Source: Bacillus sp. 1NLA3E (GTDB lineage: Bacteria; Bacillota; Bacilli; Bacillales; Cytobacillaceae). From it: a stretch of 64,000 nucleotides of DNA. Positions 9,517 through 19,019 of this stretch are shown here, piece by piece (within the stretch, counting starts at the first letter, position 1; the number at the start of each line of letters is the position of its first letter). Under the pieces are notes generated by a model that ran no database searches, was not told the origin of the DNA, and worked only from the letters and a program-made list of their open reading frames with translations. Made by a program: the position numbers and the translations under genes. Location of the stretch: contig NC_021171.1 in assembly GCF_000242895.2 (NCBI RefSeq), forward strand, positions 3,320,001 to 3,384,000, read 5' to 3'.

Positions 9517-9928
9517 GTTCGTTACTTCCTTGCTTTTCACAGAACTCATATAATATCCCTCCCGTTGATTTTGGATGCATAAATGCTACTTTTGCTCCAT
9601 GTGCCCCTGTCTTTGGTTCATTGTCAATCATTCTTACCCCTTTTTCTTTAACTTCCATGATTCTCTCTTGAATAGAACCAACCCCAAGAGCGATATGATG
9701 GATTCCTTCCCCCCGTTTTTCGATAAATTTTGCAATTGGACTGTCTTCAGCTGTTGGTTCGAGCAACTCTATATTGGTTTCTCCAACTTGAATAAAGGCA
9801 ACTTTCACTTTTTGACTAGGAACTTCTTCAATTTGAATTAATGGCAAACGAAGAATTTCTGTATAAAATGACAAGCTTTGCTCTAAAGATTTTACTGCGA
9901 TCCCAATATGGTCGACCTTTTTCACCAT
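9509..9928 (-). CDS. mce: Methylmalonyl-CoA epimerase
   Basis: A 139-residue protein of the vicinal oxygen chelate superfamily. It interconverts (S)- and (R)-methylmalonyl-CoA, linking propionyl-CoA carboxylation to the mutase. VDHIGIAVKSLE at the N-terminus and HHIALGV near residue 77 supply metal-binding His residues, and a glutamate is present in LYEF near the end. It overlaps the start of the carboxyltransferase gene by 8 bp, indicating translational coupling. It is the first gene of a two-gene operon behind a good sigma-A promoter. Confidence 0.9.
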   Translation of the reverse strand: MVKKVDHIGIAVKSLEQSLSFYTEILRLPLIQIEEVPSQKVKVAFIQVGETNIELLEPTAEDSPIAKFIEKRGEGIHHIALGVGSIQERIMEVKEKGVRMIDNEPKTGAHGAKVAFMHPKSTGGILYEFCEKQGSNEHA

Positions 9929-9963
9929 TTTCCTCCACCATGCTCTCTTCAGAATAATATAAT

Positions 9964-9991
9964 AATATAAAATATTCTACTAATTTGTCAA
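9964..9991 (-). promoter_or_regulatory. Sigma-A promoter of the mce operon
   Basis: Minus-strand TTGACA at 9986-9991 and TATATT at 9964-9969 with 16-bp spacing, about 35 bases before the mce start. Confidence 0.6.
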
Positions 9992-10013
9992 AAATCCTTC
10001 ATAAATTTTTCAT

Positions 10014-10042
10014 TTGTTGAAATGATTTTTTTTTTGTAAAAT
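10014..10042 (+). promoter_or_regulatory. Sigma-A promoter of prli42
   Basis: TTGTTG at 10014-10019 and TAAAAT at 10037-10042 with 17-bp spacing, upstream of the micropeptide gene. Confidence 0.5.
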
Positions 10043-10084
10043 GAATAGTGTAGGTTCGTTAGTTTTTGGAAGGAGGATTTTACA

Positions 10085-10180
10085 TTGGGAAACCGAAAAG
10101 CTAGAAAAGTAATTGTTATGCTAATGCTTGGTGCTATGCTTGCTTCTACCCTCCTATTAGGTCTTTCAAGATTTCTATAA
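10085..10180 (+). CDS. prli42: Prli42-type stressosome-associated membrane micropeptide
   Basis: A 31-residue peptide beginning with TTG (Met by initiation) after a strong AAGGAGG site. It has a short basic head (GNRKARKV), one hydrophobic transmembrane segment and the tail GLSRFL. Size, basic-then-hydrophobic layout and position near the yqj genes match Prli42, the miniprotein that anchors the stressosome at the membrane in Listeria and is conserved in Bacillus. It has its own promoter and terminator. It is shorter than most gene-finding cut-offs. Confidence 0.8.
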   Translation: MGNRKARKVIVMLMLGAMLASTLLLGLSRFL

Positions 10181-10194
10181 ACTAGATAATTTAA

Positions 10195-10230
10195 GAGGCT
10201 GACTCAAATGATGAGCCAGCCTCTTTTTAT
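10195..10230 (+). terminator. Rho-independent terminator of prli42
   Basis: Stem GAGGCTGACTCA/TGAGCCAGCCTC with an AATGA-type loop, followed by TTTTTATTTT. Confidence 0.8.
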
Positions 10231-10231
10231 T

Positions 10232-10423
10232 TTGCCGGTGTTAAACTAGAATGTTGATTTCCGTTCCAGGCGCTCGCGCACCTTAGGGGCGGGCGGTAAG
10301 CCTCCTCGGCGCTACAGCGCCTGTGGGGGTCTCACCTGTCCCGCTGCTCCCGCAGGAGTCTTCGCACCTTCCACTCCAATCAACATTTGCAAAAAATCAA
10401 CATTGAGCTTTAACACAGCCTTA
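10232..10423 (+). repeat. MITE-like GC-rich palindromic element, copy A
   Basis: The GC-rich core is at 10253-10384, opening GTTGATTTCCGTTCCAGGC and closing CCACTCCAATCAAC. Outside the core are imperfect inverted ends: GGTGTTAAACTAGAATGTTG on the left and, on the right, the reverse complement of AAGGCTGTGTTAAAGC. Copy D at 34.7 kb shares both flanks most closely. The core can fold into several hairpins, among them GGCGC/GCGCC and the outer AATCAAC pairs. No protein is encoded. Confidence 0.75.
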
Positions 10424-10459
10424 TTTTTTGGGGGATTAATTGGACAGATTCCGCTTTTG

Positions 10460-10972
10460 CTAATCCATAGCCCCATATTCTCTTGCTAATTGTTCAAAAT
10501 CTTTTTTTGTTGATAAAATTAATATTTTTGTTCCAAGCGGGATATATTCATACAAAGATTCAATCGCTTCATTTTGTAGTCGAATACAGCCCTGAGAAAC
10601 GTAACGTCCGATCGATTCAGGGTGATTTGTACCGTGCAATCCATAAATCCGCCCATCTGTACCTCTTGCGTCAAACCCAACCCATATCGTCCCTAATGGA
10701 TTATTAGGGTCACCACCGTATATATTCTTCTTTCGATAATAGGGATTAATCGCCTTCACGGTAACAGTAAACAGACCCTCTGGAGTCAAATCATTCGTTA
10801 TTCCGGTTGCGACACCAACAACTGTTTGTACTCTATTTTCATCGACTAATGCAATTTGGTTAGTCTGTTTGTTAACAATCACAAATGGATCACCAACTAT
10901 TGGGTTAGTACCTAACGGCCATAGAGGTGAAAACGCGAGTGTAAAAAGGAAAGCGGAAATAAACTGAACCAT
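10460..10972 (-). CDS. L,D-transpeptidase (YkuD domain), exported
   Basis: A 170-residue protein with a hydrophobic N-terminal segment (residues 1-20) that should send it across the membrane, followed by a single YkuD catalytic domain. The catalytic motif is clear: HGTNHPESIGRYVSQGCIRL near residues 113-132, with the nucleophilic Cys in SQGC. These enzymes make 3-3 cross-links in peptidoglycan or attach proteins to it. No LysM domain is present. It begins 29 bases after the yqjA-like gene with AGGTGA before the ATG, so the two form an operon. Confidence 0.88.
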   Translation of the reverse strand: MVQFISAFLFTLAFSPLWPLGTNPIVGDPFVIVNKQTNQIALVDENRVQTVVGVATGITNDLTPEGLFTVTVKAINPYYRKKNIYGGDPNNPLGTIWVGFDARGTDGRIYGLHGTNHPESIGRYVSQGCIRLQNEAIESLYEYIPLGTKILILSTKKDFEQLAREYGAMD

Positions 10973-11001
10973 CCAATCACCTGCTTATGGTGTTTTTACA
11001 G

Positions 11002-11997
11002 TTAGTTTGTTTCAGTTGTCCGCTTTCGATTCGCTTTACTATTTTTTTCTAGCCCTTTAAATGTACTTTTGATAATTAAATATCGTTCCATTTCATTCGT
11101 GAAATGTAATAATGCCGACCTTGCCTCAAATTCTTCTCTTGACTTTGGCATTTCCATATTCTCAAACTCACGTTTCATGTTCATTAATTTTTCTAAATAA
11201 AAATAAGTTCTGTTACCGGGATTAATCCCTTCCGCTAATTCCTCCATGAAGTTAGCAATGATTTCACGTTGCCTTACCATATGTTCAATCGAGGTAACAA
11301 TTGGCAAAACCCGTTCAATTATTTCGAACTGTTTCTCCCTTATTCTGAAATAATGATAGTAAATATTTTCCTGTTTCAACAAGCGGTTTTCGACATCACG
11401 AAACGCCAAAATTTTTGCTTCATCAATCAATTTTGCTACTTCAGTAATTTCTTTTCCATCCCAATCACTTTCATTTGTTCTTAAATAATGAACAATTTCC
11501 ATAAATATCTTTTTAAACTTTTCTTCAATTTTCTCTTGATAGACATCTAGTTTTAGGTCAACACTTGGCATATAGAGGTTCATGATCAAGGCTACACCAA
11601 TTCCGATGATGATGATTCCAAACTCATTGGAAATGATATCTAATGAAATTTTCCCTGCCGAATAGATATGGAGCAGGATGACACTGCTTGAAACAACTCC
11701 AGCTTGAGCTTTACACATCACAAGGGTGGGAATAAAAAATAGTAGTAGTAGACCGATAACGAGAGGGTGATAGGCGATAATCTCAAAAAAGACCGAAGCA
11801 AATAACATAGCTAGAAGACAGGCTAATAAACGGTCCCAAGAAGCTCTTAGCGATTTTCTTCGGGTTACTTGTATACACAGGATTGTTAATATTCCTGCTG
11901 ATACGAAATTATGAAGTCCTAAAGATTGTGCAAGAATGATAGATAGAGAGGTTCCGACAGCAGTCTTTATCGTACGATACCCAATTTTAAATTCCAT
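11002..11997 (-). CDS. yqjA: Aromatic acid exporter-family membrane protein (YqjA homologue)
   Basis: A 331-residue protein with an N-terminal half of about five hydrophobic segments, starting FKIGYRTIKTAVGTSLSIIL, and a charged cytoplasmic C-terminal half rich in predicted helix. This is the layout of the bacterial FUSC/aromatic acid exporter family. The transported substrate is unknown. I start at ATG 11995-11997 after GGAGAG; a TTG four codons upstream lies on the ribosome binding site. It is followed directly by the L,D-transpeptidase gene, as part of one transcript. Confidence 0.8.
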   Translation of the reverse strand: MEFKIGYRTIKTAVGTSLSIILAQSLGLHNFVSAGILTILCIQVTRRKSLRASWDRLLACLLAMLFASVFFEIIAYHPLVIGLLLLFFIPTLVMCKAQAGVVSSSVILLHIYSAGKISLDIISNEFGIIIIGIGVALIMNLYMPSVDLKLDVYQEKIEEKFKKIFMEIVHYLRTNESDWDGKEITEVAKLIDEAKILAFRDVENRLLKQENIYYHYFRIREKQFEIIERVLPIVTSIEHMVRQREIIANFMEELAEGINPGNRTYFYLEKLMNMKREFENMEMPKSREEFEARSALLHFTNEMERYLIIKSTFKGLEKNSKANRKRTTETN

Positions 11998-12145
11998 ATT
12001 TCTCTCCAATATTTCTTTTATGAATTTTGAATAAATGATCTATCTTTTCCTTATTTTATTTTATCAGATAATTCAAAAGGACAACAGCGACGTTGTTGAG
12101 GTAGATATTAAATACAAAAAAAAGAAAGGGAATTAAATAGCCGTT

Positions 12146-12260
12146 ATGATGCCCAAAATCCAAGAGTCGCGGAAAAACGGGAACCAAAGATTCGCTATGA
12201 TGACCAAAATCCAAGAGTCGTGGAAAAACAGGAACCAAAGAGTCGCTATGATGACCAATT
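12146..12260. repeat. 51-bp tandem repeat, two full units and a partial third
   Basis: Unit 1 is 12146-12196 and unit 2 is 12197-12247. A third copy begins at 12248 (ATGATGACCAATT) and then diverges. Each unit starts ATGATGMCCAAAATCCAAG and contains GGAAAAACRGGAACCAAAG. The 51-bp period is a multiple of three, and on the minus strand it reads as a 17-residue repeat with HHSxSLVPVFPRLLDFG, but that frame has no ribosome binding site or family resemblance. The rest of the 11998-12720 gap holds repeat copy B and a terminator. Confidence 0.75.
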
Positions 12261-12470
12261 CTAAAGCGGTCCAGATGAGTGGCGTATTCGGACAGCTTAG
12301 GTGATTCCAATGAAGATCGTGCAAAAATCCAAGGTTCCTAGGTAAAAACATTTAAATTTGTTTGAAAAACAACAATCTTTGTGAAAACCGCCTTTGAAAG
12401 AAAAAATCGCAACACATATAGCCAGGTTGGAAAAGGTGTGTTGCAATTCTTAAGGTTGATTTACCCCTGT

Positions 12471-12602
12471 TAATTGGAGCGGAAGGTGCGAAGACTCCTG
12501 CGGGAGCAGCGGGACAGGTGAGACCCCCGCAGGAGCGTTAGCGACGAGGAGGCTCACTGCCCGCCCCTACGGTGCGCGAAGTACCTGGAGCGGAGATCAA
12601 CA
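12471..12602 (-). repeat. MITE-like GC-rich palindromic element, copy B
   Basis: The conserved core in reverse orientation, from TAATTGGAGCGGAAGG to GGAGCGGAGATCAAC. The internal block CCCGCAGGAGCGTTAGCGAC is slightly changed relative to the other copies. The outer arms seen in copies E and F are not clearly recognisable here. Confidence 0.75.
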
Positions 12603-12658
12603 GGTCCCTTAGCATAGACAATCCTATATTAAAAATCAGCATCTAATGTTCTGACAAA

Positions 12659-12695
12659 ATAAAAAATTGCCGAGAAAATAACCTTTCTCGACAAT
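12659..12695 (-). terminator. Rho-independent terminator of brxB
   Basis: On the minus strand the stem ATTGTCGAGAAA/TTTTCTCGGCAAT is followed by TTTTTTA. A second hairpin, AAGATGGG/CCCATCTT at 12700-12720, immediately follows the brxB stop. Confidence 0.75.
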
Positions 12696-12720
12696 CTGAA
12701 GATGGGAGACCCCATCTTTT

Positions 12721-13158
12721 TTATACTTCCTCACAATACTGTTCAAATGTGTTTTGAATTTTTTGGACCACGGTCATTGGGTCATAGCCTTCAATATCGT
12801 GGCGTTCAACCATTGTTAAGATTTTCCCATCCTTTAATAAGGCAAATGATGGTGAGGATGGGGGGAAACCAGTGAAATAGCTGCGAGCTTTTTCTGTCGC
12901 TTCCTTATCTTGACCAGCAAATACCGTAACCAAATGATCTGGACGCTTATCATAATGAAGAGCATGTGCTGCTGCAGGGCGCGCAACGCCACCAGCACAA
13001 CCACAAACCGAATTTATCATAACCAAGGTGGTCCCTTTTTTAGATAAGGCTTCATCGACTGCTGTAGGTGTAGTAAGTTCTTCATAACCTGCTGCAACGA
13101 TTTCCTGACGTGCTTGACGAACCGTATCATTCATGAAAAAGTTAAAATCTATATTCAT
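12721..13158 (-). CDS. brxB: Bacilliredoxin BrxB (YqiW)
   Basis: A 145-residue cytosolic thiol protein of the YphP/YqiW family. The active-site motif C-G-C is in [10 protein letters not shown] near residues 49-58. Bacilliredoxins remove bacillithiol from S-bacillithiolated proteins after oxidative stress. Length and motif match B. subtilis BrxB, and the position upstream of the bkd/mutase region corresponds to yqiW. It is monocistronic with its own terminator. Confidence 0.93.
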   Translation of the reverse strand: MNIDFNFFMNDTVRQARQEIVAAGYEELTTPTAVDEALSKKGTTLVMINSVCGCAGGVARPAAAHALHYDKRPDHLVTVFAGQDKEATEKARSYFTGFPPSSPSFALLKDGKILTMVERHDIEGYDPMTVVQKIQNTFEQYCEEV

Positions 13159-13315
13159 TGGATCGCTCTCCTCTTAGTTAATAAGTTTTTAATTGTATTT
13201 ATATGATACCAATACATATGCGATGATTCAAACAAACAGGTTTTATTTTAGACAAATCTATTGTTCTTGAAAAAAAGGATGACTCCCAAATGATCAGGAC
13301 CCACCCTTTCTTCCT

Positions 13316-14389
13316 TTAACCTAAATATACTTTAAACAAGCTTTCAACCGCGGATGTAACGGTTCGGTCACCGGAAATGACCTCGTTTTCCACCTTTGGT
13401 AATAAAAATTTGACTTCTGGATGATGGAAAAAGCTAGATTGGAGTTGATCTATGATCATCGCATAAATCCATTCTTTCGTTTGAATCCGTCTACGTGAAT
13501 CAAAAACACCAGATTCCTTCGTTTGACGATCAAAATCACAGATGATATCCCAAATCCCATTAATTCCTTCATCATTCAATGCAGAACATGTAGCCACCTT
13601 TGTTGCCCAGCCTTTCGTTGCTGGCAACAGAAAATGGACAATCCGCATATACTCAAGACGTGTCTTTTCAGCAAGTGGTTTGTTGGCCCCATCTGCTTTA
13701 TTGACAACAATCGCATCAGCGAGCTCCATAATCCCTTTTTTCATTCCTTGAAGCTCGTCCCCAGCTCCAGTTAAAACAATTAGCATGAAAAAATCAACCA
13801 TATTACGGACAACTACTTCACTTTGACCGACACCAACTGTTTCAATCAAGATAACATCAAAACCAGAAGCCTCACATAAAGCAAGAGTCTCCCTTGTCTT
13901 GCGGTGTACTCCTCCAAGCTTACCTTGTGAAGGAGAGGGGCGTATAAAAGCACGAGGGTTATTGGCCAATTCTCCCATTCTCGTTTTATCGCCTAATATA
14001 CTACCACCGCTAATGCTTGAGCTAGGATCAACAGCCAGTACAGCAACTTTATGCCCTTGTTCACATAAATATGTGCCAAAGGCCTCAATGAGGGTACTTT
14101 TCCCAGCTCCAGGAACACCAGTAATGCCGATACGGATTGAATTGCCTGAATATGGAAGTAGACTTTGTAAAAGTTGCTGTCCCTTTTGAAAATGATGCTC
14201 AGCGTTACTTTCAATGAGAGTAATCGCACGAGCTAGCATGCTCCTATCACCAGAGCGGACTCCGGTGGCTAGCTCCTCGACACTAGGTTCAAAAACATCT
14301 GACCGTTTCCTGAACCGTTTTTGAGGGGAATTCGACATACGATTCAAATTTCCCGGTTCATCCCTATCCGTGTTTTTGTTCACGCCCAT
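13316..14389 (-). CDS. meaB: Methylmalonyl-CoA mutase-associated GTPase MeaB
   Basis: A 357-residue G3E-family P-loop GTPase that protects methylmalonyl-CoA mutase and gates cofactor loading. Walker A GVPGAGKST lies near residue 90, the G3 segment ETVGVGQSE near 187 and the base-specificity motif NKAD near 235. Its ATG overlaps the TAA of the large mutase gene (TAATG), so the two are translationally coupled and the partner is evident. An N-terminal extension of about 40 charged residues precedes the conserved domain. Confidence 0.93.
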   Translation of the reverse strand: MGVNKNTDRDEPGNLNRMSNSPQKRFRKRSDVFEPSVEELATGVRSGDRSMLARAITLIESNAEHHFQKGQQLLQSLLPYSGNSIRIGITGVPGAGKSTLIEAFGTYLCEQGHKVAVLAVDPSSSISGGSILGDKTRMGELANNPRAFIRPSPSQGKLGGVHRKTRETLALCEASGFDVILIETVGVGQSEVVVRNMVDFFMLIVLTGAGDELQGMKKGIMELADAIVVNKADGANKPLAEKTRLEYMRIVHFLLPATKGWATKVATCSALNDEGINGIWDIICDFDRQTKESGVFDSRRRIQTKEWIYAMIIDQLQSSFFHHPEVKFLLPKVENEVISGDRTVTSAVESLFKVYLG

Positions 14390-16578
14390 TATTTTACCAC
14401 TTCCTCATAGCCCAATCGTTGATAAATCGTTTCGATTACTTTTTGCGCGGCAATCGGAATGACGGTACCAGGTCCAAAAATGGCTGCTGCTCCGTGTTCA
14501 TATAAATAATCATAATCTTGTGCCGGAATTACCCCGCCGATTACAACAAGGATATCCTCACGCCCAAGCTTTTTCAATTCATTAACCAACTGTGGCAACA
14601 ATGTCTTATGTCCAGCTGCAAGTGAACTAAAGCCGACGACATGAACATCGTTTTCAACTGCTTGTCGAGCAGTTTCCTCAGGTGTTTGGAATAGAGGACC
14701 CATATCGACGTCGTAGCCTAAATCACTGAAGGCAGTTGCGATAACTTTGGCACCACGATCATGACCATCTTGACCTAACTTAGCTACAAGAATCCGAGGT
14801 CTTCTTCCTTCATTTTCTAAGAATTCATCTGTCATTCGCTTAACAATGGAAATTTCCTCCTCATTTGAAAAAGCAGTGCTATAAACTCCGCTAATAGAGC
14901 GAATGATCGCCTTATGACGGCTTGCAACGACTTCAATCGCGGTGGAAATTTCCCCTAGTGACGCTCTTAGTCTAGCAGCGTTAACTGCAAGTTCCAATAA
15001 ATTGCCCTCACCTGTTTCAGCAGCACGAGTAATAGCAGCAAGTGCTTCTTGAACCGCTTCCTCATCACGTGTTGACTTTAACAAATCGAGTTTTTCAAGC
15101 TGTTTTAATCTAACAGCGGTATTATCAACTTCTAAAATATCAATATCTTCTTCTTTTTCAAGGCGATGTTGATTAACCCCAATGATGATTTCTTTGCCTG
15201 AGTCAATTTGTGCTTGTTTGCGGGCGGCAGCTTCTTCAATTTTCATTTTTGGAAGCCCAGTTTCAATCGCTTTTGCCATTCCGCCAAGATTTTCAATTTC
15301 CTCGATATGCTCCCAAGCACGTTTAACTAATTGCTCAGTAAGGGCCTCCACATAATAGGAGCCTCCCCATGGGTCGATTACATTGGTAACTCCTGCTTCT
15401 TCTTGTAAAAATAACTGCGTATTTCGCGCAATCCGTGCCGAAAAGTCAGTTGGAAGAGCAATCGCTTCATCCAAGGCATTTGTATGGAGTGACTGAGTAT
15501 GTCCCATTGTCGCTGCGTGAGCTTCAATAAGCGTACGAGTGACATTGTTAAATGGATCCTGCTCTGTTAAGCTCCAGCCGGAAGTTTGCGAATGTGTTCT
15601 CAGTGCAAGTGACTTGGCATTTTTAGGTTCAAACGTTTGAATCATTTTCGCCCAAATAGTACGTGCAGCACGCATTTTTGCGACTTCCATGAAGTAGTTC
15701 ATGCCAATTGCCCAGAAGAACGATAGTCTAGGCGCAAATTTATCGATTGGAATTCCTGCTTTTAAACCAGTTCTTACATATTCAAGTCCATCAGCCAAAG
15801 TGTAAGCTAACTCAATATCCGCAGGAGCCCCTGCTTCTTGCATATGATAGCCGGAAATACTGATGCTGTTAAACTTAGGCATATATTTTGACGTATATTC
15901 AAAAATATCAGCAATAATTTTCATTGACATTTCAGGTGGATATATATACGTATTCCGAACCATGTATTCCTTTAAAATATCATTTTGAATCGTACCAGAT
16001 AATTTCTCCTGGCTTACTCCTTGCTCTTCAGCCGTCACAATATAGAAAGCCATAATTGGTAAAACTGCACCGTTCATGGTCATAGAAACAGACATTTGAT
16101 CGAGTGGAATCCCGTCAAATAATGTTTTCATATCAAGGATCGAGTCGATTGCTACTCCGGCTTTACCAACATCACCTTCTACACGCGGATGGTCAGAATC
16201 ATAACCACGGTGAGTTGCTAAGTCAAAAGCAACGGAAAGACCTTTTTGTCCCATCGCTAAATTCCGGCGATAGAAAGCATTACTTTCCTCAGCGGTTGAG
16301 AAACCTGCATACTGTCGAACTGTCCATGGACGATTTACATACATCGTCGGATAGGGTCCACGAGTGAAAGGCGCAATCCCTGGTTTATCGTCAAGATGCG
16401 TCATGCCATCGAGATCATCTTTGGAATAAAGCGGTTTAAGCTTGATATATTCATTTGTTTCAAATAACAGATCATCAAGAGATTTAGAAACCTCTGCTTC
16501 TGCTTTAACTTGCCACTCTTTTTTTGAAACTTCTTGGTCCTGTAAAATTTCTATTGATTTAAAATCTGGTTTTTTCAT
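14389..16578 (-). CDS. mutB: Methylmalonyl-CoA mutase large (catalytic, B12-binding) subunit
   Basis: A 729-residue adenosylcobalamin-dependent mutase interconverting (R)-methylmalonyl-CoA and succinyl-CoA. A TIM-barrel substrate domain ([20 protein letters not shown] near residue 73) is followed by a C-terminal cobalamin domain with the base-off signature D-G-H-D-R-G near residue 605, whose His coordinates cobalt. It overlaps the small-subunit gene by 4 bp upstream and meaB by one base downstream. With mce, the carboxyltransferase and the bluB-like gene it completes a propionyl-CoA to succinyl-CoA route. Confidence 0.95.
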   Translation of the reverse strand: MKKPDFKSIEILQDQEVSKKEWQVKAEAEVSKSLDDLLFETNEYIKLKPLYSKDDLDGMTHLDDKPGIAPFTRGPYPTMYVNRPWTVRQYAGFSTAEESNAFYRRNLAMGQKGLSVAFDLATHRGYDSDHPRVEGDVGKAGVAIDSILDMKTLFDGIPLDQMSVSMTMNGAVLPIMAFYIVTAEEQGVSQEKLSGTIQNDILKEYMVRNTYIYPPEMSMKIIADIFEYTSKYMPKFNSISISGYHMQEAGAPADIELAYTLADGLEYVRTGLKAGIPIDKFAPRLSFFWAIGMNYFMEVAKMRAARTIWAKMIQTFEPKNAKSLALRTHSQTSGWSLTEQDPFNNVTRTLIEAHAATMGHTQSLHTNALDEAIALPTDFSARIARNTQLFLQEEAGVTNVIDPWGGSYYVEALTEQLVKRAWEHIEEIENLGGMAKAIETGLPKMKIEEAAARKQAQIDSGKEIIIGVNQHRLEKEEDIDILEVDNTAVRLKQLEKLDLLKSTRDEEAVQEALAAITRAAETGEGNLLELAVNAARLRASLGEISTAIEVVASRHKAIIRSISGVYSTAFSNEEEISIVKRMTDEFLENEGRRPRILVAKLGQDGHDRGAKVIATAFSDLGYDVDMGPLFQTPEETARQAVENDVHVVGFSSLAAGHKTLLPQLVNELKKLGREDILVVIGGVIPAQDYDYLYEHGAAAIFGPGTVIPIAAQKVIETIYQRLGYEEVVK

Positions 16579-18431
16579 TTTGATTCCACCTCCATTTCAT
16601 CTAGAAGCTTTGAGAGTGTCTCATAGCAATTACTTTTTAGCGTAATGCAATCAGTAACCCCAGCATCGGAAAAATCTGATTGATTTTCAGGGATTCCTGC
16701 TAAATATAGCTGTACATTTGGATATTGTTTGTTAAGCTTCGTTACCAATTCAAGTACAATTTCATTGTATTGGTCATTACCTCCACAAATACAGTAATGC
16801 TTTAATGGAGTGTTTTCTACAAATGCTACTGCATCTTCAAATGAATTGATTTCCTCACTTTTTACAGTTTGGATCCCTCCAGGAGCAACAAAACCAGTGA
16901 TAAAATCCGCACGAGCTTTATGCTGTTTTAATGCACCAAGTGCAATCAAGCCAACAGCTGGACCTTTACCTGTTTGCTCAGTTAATTGTTCAGCACGACT
17001 ACGCAATTCTTCATAACCCTGGGCCAAACGTTCTTGAGCAATTGGCTTGATAGCGAATTCAGCATTGGAACTCATTTTAGTTTCCGCAACTTGTAGTGGC
17101 TGGTCTTGTAGATTTGCATATATATTGGTTCCGATAATACTTTGCTTTCGTGTGAATATATCTTTTTGTCGCTTTTCTTTGACCGCGGCAATTTGCTCCT
17201 GAAGCCAATTTGAGCGTAGGGTGGAAATAATTCCGCCTTTTGCATCTATTTCTAGGAAAAGATCCCATGCTTTTTGGGCAACTTCATTGGTCAATGATTC
17301 AATATACCATGAACCTCCGGCTGGATCGACCACCTTCTTCAAATGGGCTTCCTCTTTAATAATCAGTTGAGTATTGCGGGCAATCCTGTCAGAAAAAGCA
17401 GTCGCTTGACCCTCAGGCTCGTTGAACGGACTTACATGCAAATATTGGATTCCACCAAGGATAGCAGAAAATGCCTCATTTCCTGCTCTTAATAAATTCA
17501 CATATGGATCATACTTTGTTTTTGTGAATTTAGAAGTTTCAGCAGAAATCACCATTTTTCGCAATTCAGGCGTAGCTCCATAGCTTTCAGTCAATTTGCT
17601 CCACAGTAATCTTGCGGCACGTAATTTAGCCATTTCCATAAAAAAGTTGGAACCGATTGCAAATTTAAACACCATTTTATCAAGAACCGTTTCCAAGCTA
17701 AGTCCCTGTTCTGTTAATTTGCTTATGTGCTCAACACCAGTAGCTAAGGCGATAGCCAATTCCTGCACAGCATTAGCTCCACCATTGTGGTAAGGAGTGG
17801 TATCAACTAAGATGGTTTTTAGATTTGGGAAGCTTTCTGTTGTATCCCTAATCGTGTTTGCCCATTGTTCGTAAACACCTTCAACTTCAGAACCTGATTC
17901 AACAGCGATAGCGATTGGATCCATCCCAATATATCCGGATAATTCTTGTCTCCCATCAGACTTTTCTGCTAAGGATTGTACCGCTTTCAATAATTCAGCT
18001 TGAAATTCCTTTGCATTTACATTGAATGGGTATGAGGTAACGATATCAGCTAAAATGGAGGAAATTTCTGAAATTAACTTTTCTGATACCTCAAAAGAAA
18101 TAGCTGTTTGCCCTTTTTGGAATGAGGACAAAAGCAACTCTTTTAATTCATCTGGATTTGTTGCTGTAATTGTTTGTGCAACTTTCCAGTCACTTGTCAC
18201 ATACCCTAGTGGATTAATTCCTCTTCGGTAATCCTGATATCCTGGAAACTGGGAAACGATTTGGTTTTCCAAATCTTCTTTTGAATATAACGGTTTCAAC
18301 CTGATATCTTCGTATGTACTCTTCCCTAGTGTCTCAACAGGTTTTCCTTTTAAGGTCTCTTCGGCTTTTTGCTTCCATTGTTCGGCAGTTGCCGCGGGAA
18401 AAACTTCATTGATCATTTTACTTATACTCAT
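16575..18431 (-). CDS. mutA: Methylmalonyl-CoA mutase small (non-catalytic) subunit
   Basis: A 618-residue chain homologous to the mutase barrel domain, with a degenerate C-terminal cobalamin domain. The cobalt-binding D-x-H-x-x-G motif is missing; the equivalent stretch reads [13 protein letters not shown]. It should pair with the large chain as in Propionibacterium-type heterodimers. It is the first gene of a mutA-mutB-meaB operon. The ATG at 18431 has no good Shine-Dalgarno nearby; GGAGG is about 23 bases upstream and an in-frame TGA lies five codons before the ATG, so a start at the next ATG (codon 6) is possible. Confidence 0.9.
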   Translation of the reverse strand: MSISKMINEVFPAATAEQWKQKAEETLKGKPVETLGKSTYEDIRLKPLYSKEDLENQIVSQFPGYQDYRRGINPLGYVTSDWKVAQTITATNPDELKELLLSSFQKGQTAISFEVSEKLISEISSILADIVTSYPFNVNAKEFQAELLKAVQSLAEKSDGRQELSGYIGMDPIAIAVESGSEVEGVYEQWANTIRDTTESFPNLKTILVDTTPYHNGGANAVQELAIALATGVEHISKLTEQGLSLETVLDKMVFKFAIGSNFFMEMAKLRAARLLWSKLTESYGATPELRKMVISAETSKFTKTKYDPYVNLLRAGNEAFSAILGGIQYLHVSPFNEPEGQATAFSDRIARNTQLIIKEEAHLKKVVDPAGGSWYIESLTNEVAQKAWDLFLEIDAKGGIISTLRSNWLQEQIAAVKEKRQKDIFTRKQSIIGTNIYANLQDQPLQVAETKMSSNAEFAIKPIAQERLAQGYEELRSRAEQLTEQTGKGPAVGLIALGALKQHKARADFITGFVAPGGIQTVKSEEINSFEDAVAFVENTPLKHYCICGGNDQYNEIVLELVTKLNKQYPNVQLYLAGIPENQSDFSDAGVTDCITLKSNCYETLSKLLDEMEVESK

Positions 18432-18524
18432 AAGCCGGCTGTCTCAAGGACAACCTCCCCTCCCTCCAATTATTTACTTAGCTAAAATAGTATTAAAATT
18501 CTAATTATTCAAGCATCCCATATT

Positions 18525-18553
18525 ATTTTAGTATATCCTGACAAAACTGGCAA
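18525..18553 (-). promoter_or_regulatory. Probable sigma-A promoter of the mutA-mutB-meaB operon
   Basis: Minus-strand TTGCCA at 18548-18553 and TAAAAT at 18525-18530 with 17-bp spacing. It lies in the 329-base gap before mutA, which otherwise shows no gene. Confidence 0.5.
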
Positions 18554-18760
18554 CGTGAGAAACTCAGAAAGAATCATTTTATTTCACGGTTGTAAAATAA
18601 TGGTTTTGGGAAAATACCAAATAAATCGACTAATTCCGCATTCTTTAGGCCTAAAAAATGTTTCCCACGAATACTTTTTCTTTTTTAACAAAATCTAAAA
18701 GTGTGATATTCTTTATCGAATATTGCAACGGTTCAAGTATCCTACCTACGAGGTGATTTG

Positions 18761-18913
18761 ATGAGCTATAAAGATCATTTAGATCCACACTCAGAGCTTT
18801 TTCACCACAACTGGACACGGCGGAAACGTTCAAAATCACAGGTGAACGGAGAAACTAAAGATACCCAAACCACCATCATTTTGAGAAGTAACGCGAAAGC
18901 CCACCACTGGTAA
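18761..18913 (+). CDS. Small uncharacterised basic protein (50 aa)
   Basis: A 50-codon frame starting ATG after GAGGTGATTTG and ending TAA. The protein begins MSYKDHLDPHSELFHHNW, is rich in His, Lys and Arg, and ends AKAHHW. It has no membrane segment and no family that I recognise. A good ribosome binding site, isolated position and a terminator 31 bases downstream suggest a real gene, probably cytosolic. It is divergent from the mutase operon and convergent with bkdB. Confidence 0.55.
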   Translation: MSYKDHLDPHSELFHHNWTRRKRSKSQVNGETKDTQTTIILRSNAKAHHW

Positions 18914-18944
18914 GGATGCGTGTCGTAGAATCGAAGGTGCTTCA

Positions 18945-18977
18945 TTTAAGGCTGACTCATCCAGAGTCAGCCTTAAA
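18945..18977 (+). terminator. Hairpin terminator after the 50-aa gene
   Basis: A perfect 14-bp stem TTTAAGGCTGACTC/GAGTCAGCCTTAAA over a short loop. The U tract is weak (AAATCATAAG follows). Confidence 0.6.
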
Positions 18978-18985
18978 TCATAAGT

Positions 18986-19014
18986 AAAACCGTCACCTTA
19001 ACGGCAACGGTTTT
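18986..19014 (-). terminator. Probable terminator of the bkd operon
   Basis: Stem AAAACCGT/ACGGTTTT over a 13-base loop, just beyond the bkdB stop on the minus strand. The downstream U content is only moderate. Confidence 0.55.
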
Positions 19015-19019
19015 GTTTG

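Noticed and set aside
12056-12351. Two overlapping minus-strand frames of 72-84 codons
   Set aside because: They are produced by the 51-bp tandem repeat; there is no ribosome binding site and no family resemblance.
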